Shown: positions 11,317-20,599, counted from the first letter of the stretch. The stretch is DNA of 21,078 nucleotides from Plakobranchus ocellatus (GCA_019648995.1 BLXT01001819.1:350685-371762); one strand, 5' to 3'. The notes: a model not told the origin generated them from the sequence alone. Numbers and translations: made by a program.

Positions 11317-11402
11317 TTTCAGGTAACAAAATGCAACACTTGCTTCCCCCCCCCCCCCCCCNCCCCCCCCCCCTCTTTCAGGTAACAGAATGCAACACTT
11401 GC
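11317..11402. repeat. 27-bp direct duplication flanking a C tract with an N
   Basis: A 27-base unit beginning TTTCAGGTAACA and ending ATGCAACACTTGC occurs at 11317-11343 and again at 11376-11402. One base differs (A versus G after GTAACA). Between the copies lies a C tract (11346-11373) with one N at 11362. The sequence before the first copy is also C-rich, so the true repeat unit may be a C tract plus this 27-mer with a period of about 59 bp. An assembly join of overlapping contig ends or alleles at the N is an alternative. Confidence 0.85.
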
Positions 11403-12039
11403 GACTGAATGTTGACTGGGAGGGAAAAAAATTATAGGGAGTAACGCTTGGCCTATGTTTGGGATCAGCAATAATATGAACAGATTCAGGCTTGTCAGTA
11501 TAGTTTGTTGCAGTGTTAATAGCAGTAAGCCTTAGGCCTTTAGAGCAAGCCAAATCATGATTTTGTAATCAAAAAAGCAACAAAATTCCTGATTTTGTCC
11601 TTAACGTGCAGATAACATGAACCTAGGTCATTTTCTGATAAAAGTCCTGAACAAATCCAGAATTTCCTAAATGGTAGGCATGTCTAGTAATGGAATATTT
11701 AGGAACCTGCATTGACAAGGAGCCAAAAATTGTTCTCATTGATTGTTAAGAAATTCATTTGTATCTCACTAAAATAAAAAATCAGAATGAGATGTTAAGA
11801 AACCAGCAACAGAAATAAACCTGCATTGCCTGACAATTTAGATTGACTTCATACATTAGTATTATGCAACACTCTAGTAATATTAAAATCATTTTTGTAA
11901 TTCATAAAAATAAGGCACAAAAATATAGAGATGTATGTTTCCATTTCCTCCTAGTGCAATGAGAAAGAGAAGAGCAATATATTAAAAAAAAAAAATTAGA
12001 AAAAAAGAAGAACCAACAACAACCAAGAACCAAATAAAT
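11403..12039. other. Gene-free sequence
   Basis: No exon or RNA gene was recognised. The right end (about 11980-12035) is A-rich with AAC/CAAC-like steps, just ahead of the tandem duplication that hosts the transposon. Confidence 0.5.
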
Positions 12040-12725
12040 GTGAATCAATTTTTAAATGAACTACAGTGGAAACCACATATAACAGGCCTGGTTTTAACAG
12101 GGATCCTGTTATAACAGGGATTTTTTAAATCCCTGTTTTATCATAGTCTGTATCTCTAATAAGAATTAGCGGCAATAACAGGGCTTCATGGAAGCCCATT
12201 CCGTGATAACAGGGACACAAGACTCCTTCAAGTCAAAAGAGCACAGTGATGAAACAAGGCCATGCAAGGCCGAGACACATGCTCACTAACAGCAGGTGAA
12301 GCAAGAGAGGGCTGTGGTGTGGTGAAGACCTCGGTCTAGCACTTGGCCTAGCTACACATACACATAACGAGTCACGCGGCACAGCTTCCTTGAAGCCTTC
12401 ATATCACATACCCACGCACATGGTTACTGTAGTGTAATGCACTTTAACAGAGATGGAATTCCCCTTTTCATTATGACCACCAACGATGTTGAAAGCAAGA
12501 GAAATGCTTTTCAATTTACAAAAAGTATGAAACCATCCAGGCTTTACAAATATGCTGGATTGTGCTAACTTTCCTTGCATTGTTGATTTAACAGGGTTCT
12601 GATATAACAGGACTATTGCTCTGGTCCCACCATCCCTGTTACATCAGGTTTCCACTGTATGAATAAAACTCAATCTGAAAATAGTGAAGCAATTTTTTAA
12701 ATGAACTACAAATGACACTCAATCT
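12040..12725. repeat. Short tandem duplication split by a transposon
   Basis: Unit 2 (12684-12725) runs GTGAAGCAA, a T run, AAATGAACTA, then CAAATGACACTCAATCT. Unit 1 begins at 12040 with GTGAATCAA, a T run and AAATGAACTA, and continues only after the inserted element, at 12660-12676, with TGAATAAAACTCAATCT. Removing the element and one TA makes the two units align over about 41 bp with few differences. Unit 2 thus acts as an internal copy of the empty insertion site. Confidence 0.8.
12064..12657. mobile_element. 594-bp non-autonomous TA-flanked DNA transposon (pogo/Tigger-like MITE)
   Basis: The left end is CAGTGGAAACC (12064-12074) and the right end GGTTTCCACTG (12647-12657), a perfect 11-bp terminal inverted repeat. 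Weaker matching continues inward (ATAACAGG against GTAACAGG). The element is flanked by TA on both sides (12062-12063 and 12658-12659), the target duplication of the Tc1/mariner superfamily. CAGTG-type ends are typical of its pogo/Tigger branch. AACAGG-type motifs are repeated near both ends, including inverted pairs at 12096-12110 and 12114-12136, so the ends fold strongly. No transposase coding sequence is present, so it would need a transposase in trans. The middle (about 12240-12420) is richer in G+C than its surroundings. Confidence 0.88.
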
Positions 12726-13391
12726 AACAATTTTTTAATAGTGCTCTAATATTTGAAAATAAAAAAGTCTTTAAAATAAAGCAAGCAGTAATTGATTTTC
12801 ATTTACAATAATTTAGTTGTAGGTATGTTGATGTGCTATAAAACCTGTTGACTACGTTTTGGCTGCCATATGAGCAGGTGCCAATAAATTGGGTTAGGTG
12901 TCACTGTGCCATCTGCACAAGTTAAATAAATATGAATAAATATGCAATAAATATCCTGATAACAGATCAATCAATACAAATTGTTTATGTAAGGCAAAAT
13001 TTAAAAAAAAAAAACCTAGAAGACTAGATCAAATTCCACTCTTTCCACATAAGTTTTTGGAATCTTTACAGACTACAAATAATTCTTAAATCATCATAGA
13101 TACATTTAATTGCTATAGAATGCTCCTGTGACTGTGATTCTGATAATGATACAAAGTTTTCTCTGCAGTGAAATATAAATTTTCCTTTTGCCTGAATTAA
13201 TCAATAAATGCATTTACTCACAGCTTGTGTAAAATTCCTACATAACTCAGTAATAGCATATATCACAGAGTACAAAGTTTGTGGTGACAAATAATGCTCT
13301 CCAGCCATAGCTGCCGTAAGTAATAATATACTAAAGATAATATTTTTTTCAAATGAAAGACAAAGCAAATTTGGTTGATAAATTAATTTCT
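12726..13391 (-). other. Probable proximal 3' UTR of ABHD2
   Basis: This is the sequence immediately downstream of the ABHD2 stop codon on the minus strand. It has no coding features and is A+T-rich. A variant polyadenylation hexamer ATTAAA on the minus strand lies at 13111-13106, about 280 bases past the stop; a canonical AATAAA in the correct direction was not seen before 11092-11087. The transcript end is therefore undetermined. Confidence 0.4.
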
Positions 13392-13794
13392 TTACAACTG
13401 TGCAGTGTTGGTTGACTTTCTCAGTGCCTCCAATACTAATCTGTGCCCAGAAAGGCCGTCCCTCCCGCCTTGTACAACATTATTCGTTTTAATGTTTTCC
13501 TCCTTAAAATTGCATCCTATATCTGAGAGGATACAGCCACTATTGTTTGAAGGTGCGTTTCTGTTTGCCTGTGCTTCATCTTTGTCTTCAAACTGTTCCT
13601 TGGCATTATTGTTAGCTGTGGTGGTAGCAGTGACCATAACTTTCTTACTGTGGTGTGAGATCAGTCCACTACCTATGGTGCCATTTTGCTTGTTAGGCAT
13701 GTTACTGTTAGATAGCTCAACATCATTCATAGGCGTAGGTAATTTTCCTGTGTTGTGCAAGTCAACAACAGCATCTGAGTACTCCAGAATCAGT
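13392..13794 (-). CDS. ABHD2: ABHD2 terminal exon with long polar tail
   Basis: The exon is 403 nt. The acceptor is AAATCCACAG (13804-13795), the split codon AG|A gives Arg, then come 133 codons and stop TAA at 13394-13392. LILEYSDAVV matches the last helix (LVVEYANAI) of vertebrate ABHD2. The remaining 120 or so residues have no domain I recognise. They are rich in Asn, Ser, Thr and Lys, include a VTATTTANNNA patch that looks like triplet-repeat expansion, and end in KSTNTAQL. No membrane segment is visible in the tail. The open frame over 400 bases with the correct phase supports its being coded, but splicing could shorten it in some transcripts. Confidence 0.85.
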
Positions 13795-16700
13795 CTGTGG
13801 ATTTAAAAAATCATGAAAAAAAATTTTTTTTTAATTTAAAGGCAAAAAAAAAGCCTGACATAAGAATAGGAAGAATATGCCTGTGTCTCAAAAAAGTTGG
13901 AAGTTGTATTTGGACATTTTTAACCATAGAAATTGCACGAAGCATCTCTTCACAAGCTTAGCAAAGGTAAAAGCTAAATAGAACTATTAGAACTATGTCC
14001 ATTCTAAGCCAAGATATGGGACTGAAATAAGAAAGAAAAGTAGATTGAATTTTTTTTTTTCTGAAAATTCTACATGCAACACTCACCTCATTAAGATAGT
14101 TACATGACATATGCTAATTACAGGTTTTATAACAAACTAGGGTAGATTGACTTTGTTTCAATAAGCTTTAATTTGTTGGTTGTTTTAAACATACCTGTCC
14201 ATCCAAGTATGTTCACTGGGTCGAAAGAAACCTTTCTCATAGAATCCAAGATGCCCCCCATGTTTGGTAAGGACAAAAATGGTATACTGCTGCGTATCTG
14301 CAAAAAAAAGTGTTTCAATAAATATATTATATCAGAGCTCATCTTTTTTTTTTCAACACTGAAACTTCATATTTTTAAGTTAACTTTAAAAACTGACTTG
14401 TAAAGATCTCTTTTTTAGAATAGATATTCTACATGTAATAAAACTTTGTTAAGGGGGAAAAAAAGACACCCAGATATTCATAAACTTGCAATGAATTGAG
14501 ATGCAAGCTAGTCTGACATGACTCAGATAAAAGCAAACGCTCAACTGCAGGGATAAAATTAAGAATTTAATCATGATTTGAAAGCTTAAAATATTTCAAC
14601 AGAAACCAACAAGTCATTTTTTTTTTTTTTTCAATGTTGCATGATACAACTCAAACTTGATTAATTTTGTCAGATGCCTCTTTTCTACATTTACCACGCC
14701 CAATGACAAAAAAGGAGAAAAAAATGAAGCTTCAGACACTCATTTGTAAAGTGTCATTTCAACATGAGTTTATTGTTGAAAGATAATATTTTAAAGATTT
14801 GGAACAATTTAATTATTTTTACTTTTCAGACCAAGAATTCTTTCACAATAAAAGGCTGGGCCAGCAGTGCCTCATATACTTTGATATCATTCTATAAAGT
14901 GTTTTGCAAAATGAAAATGAAATTCACTCTTCTATGGGGCGATTTTGCCAGCAAAACTTTTTGTTTTAGTCAGGTGAAACTTTCTTTGCCATTTTCTTAC
15001 TGTCAATATTCTAAAACTTTTTAGTTGTCCACACTTTGACAGACTAATGTTTATATAACCTGAGAAAAAAATCATCTTGTCCTAATCAAAGAGAAAGCAA
15101 TGATAGAGGATTCAAATCAATCAGAAACCAAAAACATTTTTTTTTAAATTTTTTTTAAAGCAAATTTTAATAAAAAATTAAAAACACACGATGTTATGAT
15201 AGAAAATTTACAGACCATGATGATCATCTCATTTACACAACTTACTTGCAGCTTTAAGGGGATGTTCTAAGAGCTCCTGGGGAACAACAGGATCGTCTTC
15301 AGCATTAAGGATGAGCAGCGGGATTTTGATCTGGAAAAATATTCACAGCATGTAGCAAAAACAAACTAAACTAATGGAAACAGTATTGTGTGTGTGCCAC
15401 CTGACAGGCTTACTGTTGTTTTCCCTTAGTGAGCTAATTCCAAAGAGGCCATTTAGATTACCTCTAACTTTTCTAACCATGGTTCTACAGTTTGTCCCAA
15501 AAGGATTGATTTGCTTCAGAACACAAATTAGCTTAAGTAAAAGCTTAATATAATTATTGGGTAACTTAGCAGTAAATGTAGCTAAAAATTCATCATTAAG
15601 CTTGATCACCAAATACAATATTCCAATATTTCATTGCTTGTTCTCTCTACAAGACAGATTTGTCAGAGTTCCACTGCTTTTCCTGAAGCTTAAAATTCTC
15701 CACAAGGCAACATGACTTTTTACAGAGAAGGGGAAAAGTGCAATGTTCAAATTAACAACAATAAAATCGGGCATCAAACAAAGGCACTGAGAATGCTCTT
15801 TCAACTCAAATTATAGGGATATAGATGACTAATAATCATGTAATTTTTGGGGGTGAATATTTTATATTTCAATTGACTTCCAGCAAAATGGTGTAAAAAT
15901 GAGCATTTGATTATATCTAATAAAGGACCTCTGATTAAGGTCATGAAGTGAAACCCCCCAAATGAAATATATTATCTTTAAGCATTTGAATGTAATGATG
16001 AATAACAAACAGCCCAGAATACAACTGATTTTTTTGTAAGGTTTGTATGGAATTCTATTTGGAGCACACTAAACATGTCTTACTCTAGCCTCTATTTTAC
16101 AGACCAATATTATCTAAAACTGACTAAGACCCAATTTTAGAACAGTTACTGCTCTACTTTAGTTGAAGCCAGGCAAATTTGTGAAATGGTTTTACTGAGG
16201 TTAGCTAAGCTGCAATCCCGCAAATGTCTCATAAACATCAGAACACTGAAATCCTGTTCGCCTTTCGAAACTTAGATTTATTGGATAGATAAGAGAGCAA
16301 ATAACAGAATTTCATTTGATAAGTACTTTAAATATTATAATTTGTCTCCTTTACTTGATGTTACAATACTTTTCTTCTTTAATAAAAAAATGTATCATGT
16401 CAAATCCTCTTAGGTTTTCTCTTCTTCTATCAGGGCAGATAAATGTTGGAATGAAAGAGTAAATGTAGCAAATGTGTTTATAGTAGTTTTGTTAATTAAT
16501 TATCTGTTTAAATGGTAAGTTAAGTAAATACTGCTTTTTTTTTGTTTGTTCTGTCCAAAAATTTATAATGTTACACAAAGGACCATAGCTCTTTATGATA
16601 AAAACTTTTAGTTTCTTTTTAGTTCTTGTCATAAAGCTTAGATGTTACATTTTTTTTATGTCAAGTAGTCATCAATCTTTCATGGTTAATCCACAAATTC

Positions 16701-17929
16701 AATTTTCAATGTGTATTGATCAACAATAAATTTCAGCACCTTATTTTGCAATGAGTCATATGAGGGAGAATTGTGAAAAAGGCAGCTATAGCAGGGCACA
16801 GAGGAATGACAAATTTTGTGTCAAGATTAGTGCAAATGAGTAAAAATTGAAATCTTAGCTAAAACTTGAAACTGCATCATATGAGCTTTATGATGATGAA
16901 AGCGGGATAGAGATATCTAAACAAATAACATTACATATAATAATATTGAGACTGGCCTCAAGACATTTGACAAGATTATGGTTTTCATTAGCCACTTTCT
17001 CTATTACAGGAAAGAAGAAAAAAAAAGCATAAATTCATTTAAACCCTCACATTTTGCATAAAGTTGCTGCTGCTCATTTTCTGGTAGTATTCATGGACAG
17101 ACTTGTAACCAAAGTAAGGTCTGCAAAAGAACACATAAACACAGCAATAGGAGTAAACAGCAAACTAAATAAGGTAATATGTGGTGGCAAGCAAAAACCC
17201 AGGCTTTGCTATAGCCATGTTTAGAGTTTTCTGGTTATTTGAGATTAAAATATCTTTTAAATCTGCAATACTTTTTAAAACATTTTATTCCACACAACCC
17301 TTTTAATGTTACTCCAGCTCTAAATCAAATCTTCACGACAAGCATTCAAACACTAAAAATGCCATGACTCTGGTTTTGATTAACACAAAGGGTTCAAATA
17401 AATAGCAGATTGTGAAAGAATTATACAGTTGAAAATGTCAACATGTATATGACATCTTATTGTTGGCTTTCCAACCTATATTGCTGGAATCATGAAGGAA
17501 GATAACATGTTTAAACCATTGATTAAGCCAGTAGCTGTATTTGTTACACTACAATCAAAAAAAGTTATCTTGTATCAAAAATGTGATTAATTTCATAACA
17601 TTGCAGAAAATTGTACAGAGCCAGAACAATAGGAGAAAAGGATACACTAAAGTTTGGGTTTTTTTGCAGGAGTAATTGCTTTGAAAATTATCTAAAAGGG
17701 TGCTGCTCTACCATCATCTCTCCATAGCATTCATAAATTTCATGTATCATTGTCCCTCAATCACCATAACACTTATGTACAGTTGAGAAAAAAAGAAAAA
17801 TTCCTATCCATTTACGTCAATCGTTTTAGATAAATCATTTACCTCTCAGAAGGTTCCTTTCAGCAAACATGAAAGTGAGTGTGAGATAGAGAGAGAGAGA
17901 GAGAGAGAATGAATATTTCTCTATGTGTG

Positions 17930-17986
<57 letters not shown>

Positions 17987-19044
17987 CCCTTTTTTTTTTT
18001 TCACACCTTCTAATAATACTCTTCTTTTAGGGATTTTTTCATTTTACATTACGCATTTCAACATTAAGGTTATATTTTATGTCATGCTCGTTTCCTTAGT
18101 ATGTTTCTATGGTAGATTATTTGTGTTAGTCATTTTTTTTCTGATAAAGCCTCATGGCGAAAAGTTTTTCCTTATATTCTGTGTTGTTTCACTTGTTTTT
18201 ATAAGTTTAAGTTGGTGATTGTTTTCTTTTACAATATTTATTTCCTTGCCTTCTACCACCATTGCATTTTCAAGATCCTTAAACTTATTGATCTGTTTCT
18301 CGGAGTGCGGTATTTGTATACAGTTTTTACTCCTACTGAAATTAACCTTTAGGGAAAAGGAATGCATGCTAAAAAAATTATAATCACCTAGTATTTTGCA
18401 AAATTATTTGGAAAAAAAAAAGACTTAATTTTGAAGCAGCCAAAACAATATGCCCCTTTACTTGTACATGAAGTTCATGGATTGTTTTAGATCCATCTAC
18501 CTTTCTCGGTCTCTTGTTTAAAAAAATACATAGTGATAGAGTAAAGCAAGATAAAAACAAAATTAAAGTCACAGGGTAAGGGAAAGATGTCTTTTTTTTT
18601 TTTTAAACATGTCTAAATTTCGGTATCTATGTTATTTCATGGTGTTATTTAAATTAATAAATTGAGCTTTACAAACACAGGTAAACAACATTGTGTTGTT
18701 TTCTTAAAAGCAGACATTTAAAGCCTCACACACACAAGTATATCAGCTCTGCCCATAACTGCTCTCCACTGTTTAATACCCTTCCAAATTCTTGCAAGAA
18801 TCGTAAAATCAGATAAAAACATAACATTCAACAGAATGACAATTCATACACCGTAAAAGCCTCGTCTAGCTCATCCAGAGAAGTGGCACTAAAAACCTTC
18901 TTCTCATCAATACCATGCTTCTGCTTGTTCTCTGGTGTAAACAGTTGAGCACGGTGGGCATTCATGATTTCCTTCTGGTTTTCTGTCATCACATACAGAT
19001 AGAAGCGGCCAATATTCCGCCAGCTTTTCAGCATAGGGGCAACC
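13392..19044 (-). CDS. ABHD2: ABHD2-like alpha/beta-hydrolase, 3' half of gene (five exons)
   Basis: Five exons join in phase (195, 70, 85, 103 and 403 nt) to give the C-terminal 284 residues. Known family role: ABHD2 is a membrane-associated serine hydrolase that cleaves monoacylglycerols such as 2-arachidonoylglycerol; in mammals it is linked to progesterone signalling in sperm. Seen here: RFYLYVMTENQKEIMNAHRA, FSATSLDELDEAFTV, GYKSVHEYYQK, then IPLLILNAEDDP with the catalytic Asp and KHGGHLGFYE with the catalytic His. These line up in order with vertebrate ABHD2 (RFYNFLMADN, TATSL, GYNSLKEYY, NAADDP, HGGHLGF). The nucleophile Ser motif (GFSLGG in vertebrates) and the N-terminal membrane segment are upstream, outside the window. 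The vertebrate protein ends about 30 residues after the WMD motif; this one continues for 134, a polar tail. ABHD1/ABHD3 are less likely from the lid-region wording. Confidence 0.9.
13795..14194 (-). other. ABHD2 intron (phase 2), 400 bp
   Basis: GTATGT at the 5' end and CACAG at the 3' end. It is A+T-rich with A and T runs (about 13816-13850 and 14050-14060) and contains nothing else I can name. Confidence 0.88.
14195..14297 (-). CDS. ABHD2: ABHD2 exon d (catalytic His)
   Basis: The exon is 103 nt. The acceptor is TTTTTTGCAG (14307-14298) and the donor is GTATGT (from 14194). The split codon A|AT gives Asn. It then encodes TQQYTIFVLTKHGGHLGFYE, KGFFRPSEHTWMD and two bases of the next codon. 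HGGHLGF contains the catalytic His, and the WMD motif matches TWMD just before the last helix of vertebrate ABHD2. Confidence 0.94.
14298..15245 (-). other. ABHD2 intron (phase 1), 948 bp
   Basis: GTAAGT at the 5' end and TTTTGCAG at the 3' end. The interior has T and A runs (about 14618-14632 and 15137-15160) and no recognised repeat or nested gene. Confidence 0.88.
15246..15330 (-). CDS. ABHD2: ABHD2 exon c (catalytic Asp)
   Basis: The exon is 85 nt in phase 0, with acceptor ATTTTTCCAG and donor GTAAGT. It encodes IKIPLLILNAEDDPVVPQEL, then LEHPLKAA, plus one base. The NAEDDP motif carries the acid residue of the catalytic triad, as in NAADDP of vertebrate ABHD2. IPLLILNA is the preceding core beta strand of the hydrolase fold. 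Confidence 0.93.
15331..17050 (-). other. ABHD2 intron (phase 0), 1720 bp
   Basis: GTGAGG at the 5' end and TTTTTCCAG at the 3' end. It contains the second copy (15808-15825) of an 18-base string also found at 3643-3660. A 91-codon open stretch near 15343-15618 has no motif and looks like chance. Confidence 0.85.
17051..17120 (-). CDS. ABHD2: ABHD2 exon b
   Basis: The exon is 70 nt. The acceptor is a clean TCTTTTGCAG (17130-17121) and the donor is GTGAGG (from 17050). After the first base, which completes Val, it encodes 23 residues, PYFGYKSVHEYYQKM to SSSNFMQN. These match the GYNSLKEYYEEES-like part of vertebrate ABHD2. It ends in phase 0. Confidence 0.9.
17889..17908. repeat. GA dinucleotide microsatellite
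   Basis: About ten uninterrupted GA units, preceded by imperfect GTGA/GATA units. Confidence 0.9.
17936..17981. repeat. TA dinucleotide microsatellite
   Basis: About 23 TA units directly after short TG runs (about 17923-17935). A perfect TA run is self-complementary and probably length-variable between individuals. Confidence 0.93.
18850..19044 (-). CDS. ABHD2: ABHD2 exon a (lid/cap region)
   Basis: The exon is 195 nt: one base, 64 codons, two bases. It is entered after CTCAAG (acceptor AG at 19046-19045) and left at GT|GTATGA (donor from 18849). It encodes VAPMLKSWRNIGRFYLYVMT to DELDEAFT. The split codon GT|A at its end gives Val. In vertebrate ABHD2 the matching stretch forms the region after the nucleophile elbow, with the same spacing of RFY, HRxxLF and ATSL. 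The acceptor has only a moderate pyrimidine tract, so a slightly different 5' boundary is possible. Confidence 0.88.
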
Positions 19045-19361
19045 CTTGAGAATAGATGCAGAGAAAAATTTAGATTCCAAAACCTGAATTCCATTTGGTC
19101 TGAAAATAAATTGTACAGGCCTCTAAATTTGACATTTACAGCATTTGAATTTTTTTTAAAACTACTGAACACAAAATATTTCGCCTTGATCAGTCAATTT
19201 GACTTTATCAGACCAGATGGCAAAATAACAATTTTTTTCCAAGACCAGTATATTGAAAGTCATATTTTGGTCACTTTAAATCAATTAGTGAGAAAATACA
19301 TAGCCTTTGCAACGATGAAACATACTGTAACACTGAGCCAAGGTATTAGCGTTTTGAATTT

Positions 19362-19384
19362 AAAAAAAAAAGGGGGGGGGGGGG
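19362..19384. repeat. A10 then G13 homopolymer pair
   Basis: Ten A (19362-19371) followed by thirteen G (19372-19384) and then five A. It has the same architecture as the T15-G17 tract at 9998-10029. Confidence 0.9.
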
Positions 19385-19517
19385 AAAAACACATTGTAAA
19401 TTTTTTTTTTTAATTGTCAGATCCAACAGATCCAACTGCTTAGGACTGGTCTCAAGATAATTACAGAATTGAGATATGGTTTGAAATATCCAAAATTACC
19501 AAGAGTGCTAGTGTAAT

Positions 19518-19574
19518 AGTATCTCAATAAGGCAATAAACAAACAGTAGAAGTGTGAAAAGTATCTCAATAAGG
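19518..19574. repeat. 15-bp direct repeat
   Basis: AGTATCTCAATAAGG occurs at 19518-19532 and 19560-19574, 42 bp apart. The sequence between shows no further similarity. Confidence 0.8.
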
Positions 19575-19906
19575 AAACATCTTTTCTTTTCTAAGAGAGT
19601 TCAAATTGCTCAACTCTTAAAATGTTTAATCTTTTGGTTTCAAGAGCAACATATTTATCATCACAGTAAAGAGAGTTATGATTAATTACCTCTTCAAAGG
19701 TTGATTCTTTTGAGATGTTGCATTTTTTCGCCTTTGAACTGACATTAAATGTTTTTTCAACTAGTCATTGTTAAGTTTTAATTATTACAAGGTAAAAATA
19801 GTACATACACAGAACTTAAATTTCTATTGAACCAAAAAAAAACAAAAAGTCTATAACATGAAAAAGCATTCGTCTTTTTTCGCTTCATCAGTTAATTTAC
19901 TCTTAA

Positions 19907-20565
19907 GAGCATGTACGATCAAATAGTCATGTTAGGGCGATTTTTAGTCCAATTTTAGAAATCGGCATATTTGGCTTCCTCAACCATTTTACTACAGTAA
20001 AAAGGCGTAATTTAAAATGACAATAATTCTTTTCAGGTCATAAGAGTTTTTAGAGAGGCGAGTACTATGTTTTTCCTCTTTATCAAAAATCTTTATTGTC
20101 CCTTTTCTCAAAATTGACTTTTTTGCATTAAAATCCATAAAAAATTTTTGTTTTCTATCCAAATGTCCTGGAACTGACGTGTCGAGTAATATAGCTGTAG
20201 TATTTTTCATTTTGGAGTTTTCATTGTTCAAGTGTGGAAAAGTGAGAAATTTGAAAAATGCTATTTTGCGAAAATTTTGTTCAGGTACTGTAAGAAGAAA
20301 TATTTATGAATCGAAAAACCCTTCTATAGGAATGTTTATGAGGCTTCTTAAATGCTTCATGCTAAATTTCAAGCAAATTTGTAAAAAAAAAAAACATTAC
20401 ATTTTAAAAAATCCAAGATGGCCGCCATATATATTACATAATTTATCCAAAAAAATTTTTTTTCACCGTCTGTTGTTTAATTTGACCCAAATACATATAA
20501 CAATAAAGCCAAAACATCAAAAATAAAGAAAGAAAAATTTTCACCCTATTTGACAGCACACGCCC
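19907..20565. mobile_element. 659-bp non-autonomous inverted-repeat element flanked by TTAA
   Basis: The left end reads GAGCATGTACGATCAAATAG (19907-19926). The right end, read on the minus strand from 20565, is GGGCGTGTGCTGTCAAATAG. The two match at 15 of 20 positions, with looser similarity inward (AGGGCGA against AGGGTGA, each before a T run). TTAA lies directly outside both ends (19903-19906 and 20566-20569), the target-site signature of piggyBac-type transposons. The terminal bases are not the usual CCC of piggyBac, so superfamily assignment is tentative. No transposase is encoded. The interior is A+T-rich apart from AAGATGGCCGCC near 20417. Confidence 0.72.
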
Positions 20566-20599
20566 TTAAAAAGACATAACAACAATAGTGCATGGGGCA

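Larger units (their letters stand above)
17121..18849 (-). other. ABHD2 intron (phase 2), 1729 bp
   Basis: GTATGA at the 5' end and TTTTGCAG at the 3' end. It carries the GA and TA microsatellites and, on the minus strand near 18370-18150, a coding-like stretch that may be an old transposon fragment. Confidence 0.85.

Noticed and set aside
11317..11402. TTTCAGGTAAC strings as splice acceptor/donor sites of a hidden exon
   Set aside because: The AG and GT adjoin each other with no exon between, and the strings are part of a duplicated unit around a C tract.
13392..13403. C-terminal TAQL as a PDZ-binding ligand
   Set aside because: The class I pattern needs Ser or Thr two residues before the end; here that position is Ala.
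13405..13806. Plus-strand 133-codon open frame opposite the ABHD2 last exon
   Set aside because: It is the antisense shadow of the ABHD2 terminal exon, which has protein homology and correct splice phase on the minus strand.
15343..15618. 91-codon minus-strand open frame in an ABHD2 intron
   Set aside because: No motif, no repeat similarity recognised, and it lies directly next to a well-supported exon boundary. It is compatible with chance.
19021..19172. Upstream extension of the ABHD2 exon a frame to a Met near 19172
   Set aside because: The sequence above 19044 has no ABHD2 similarity and an AG acceptor lies at 19046-19045. The Met is intronic and the gene starts outside the window.
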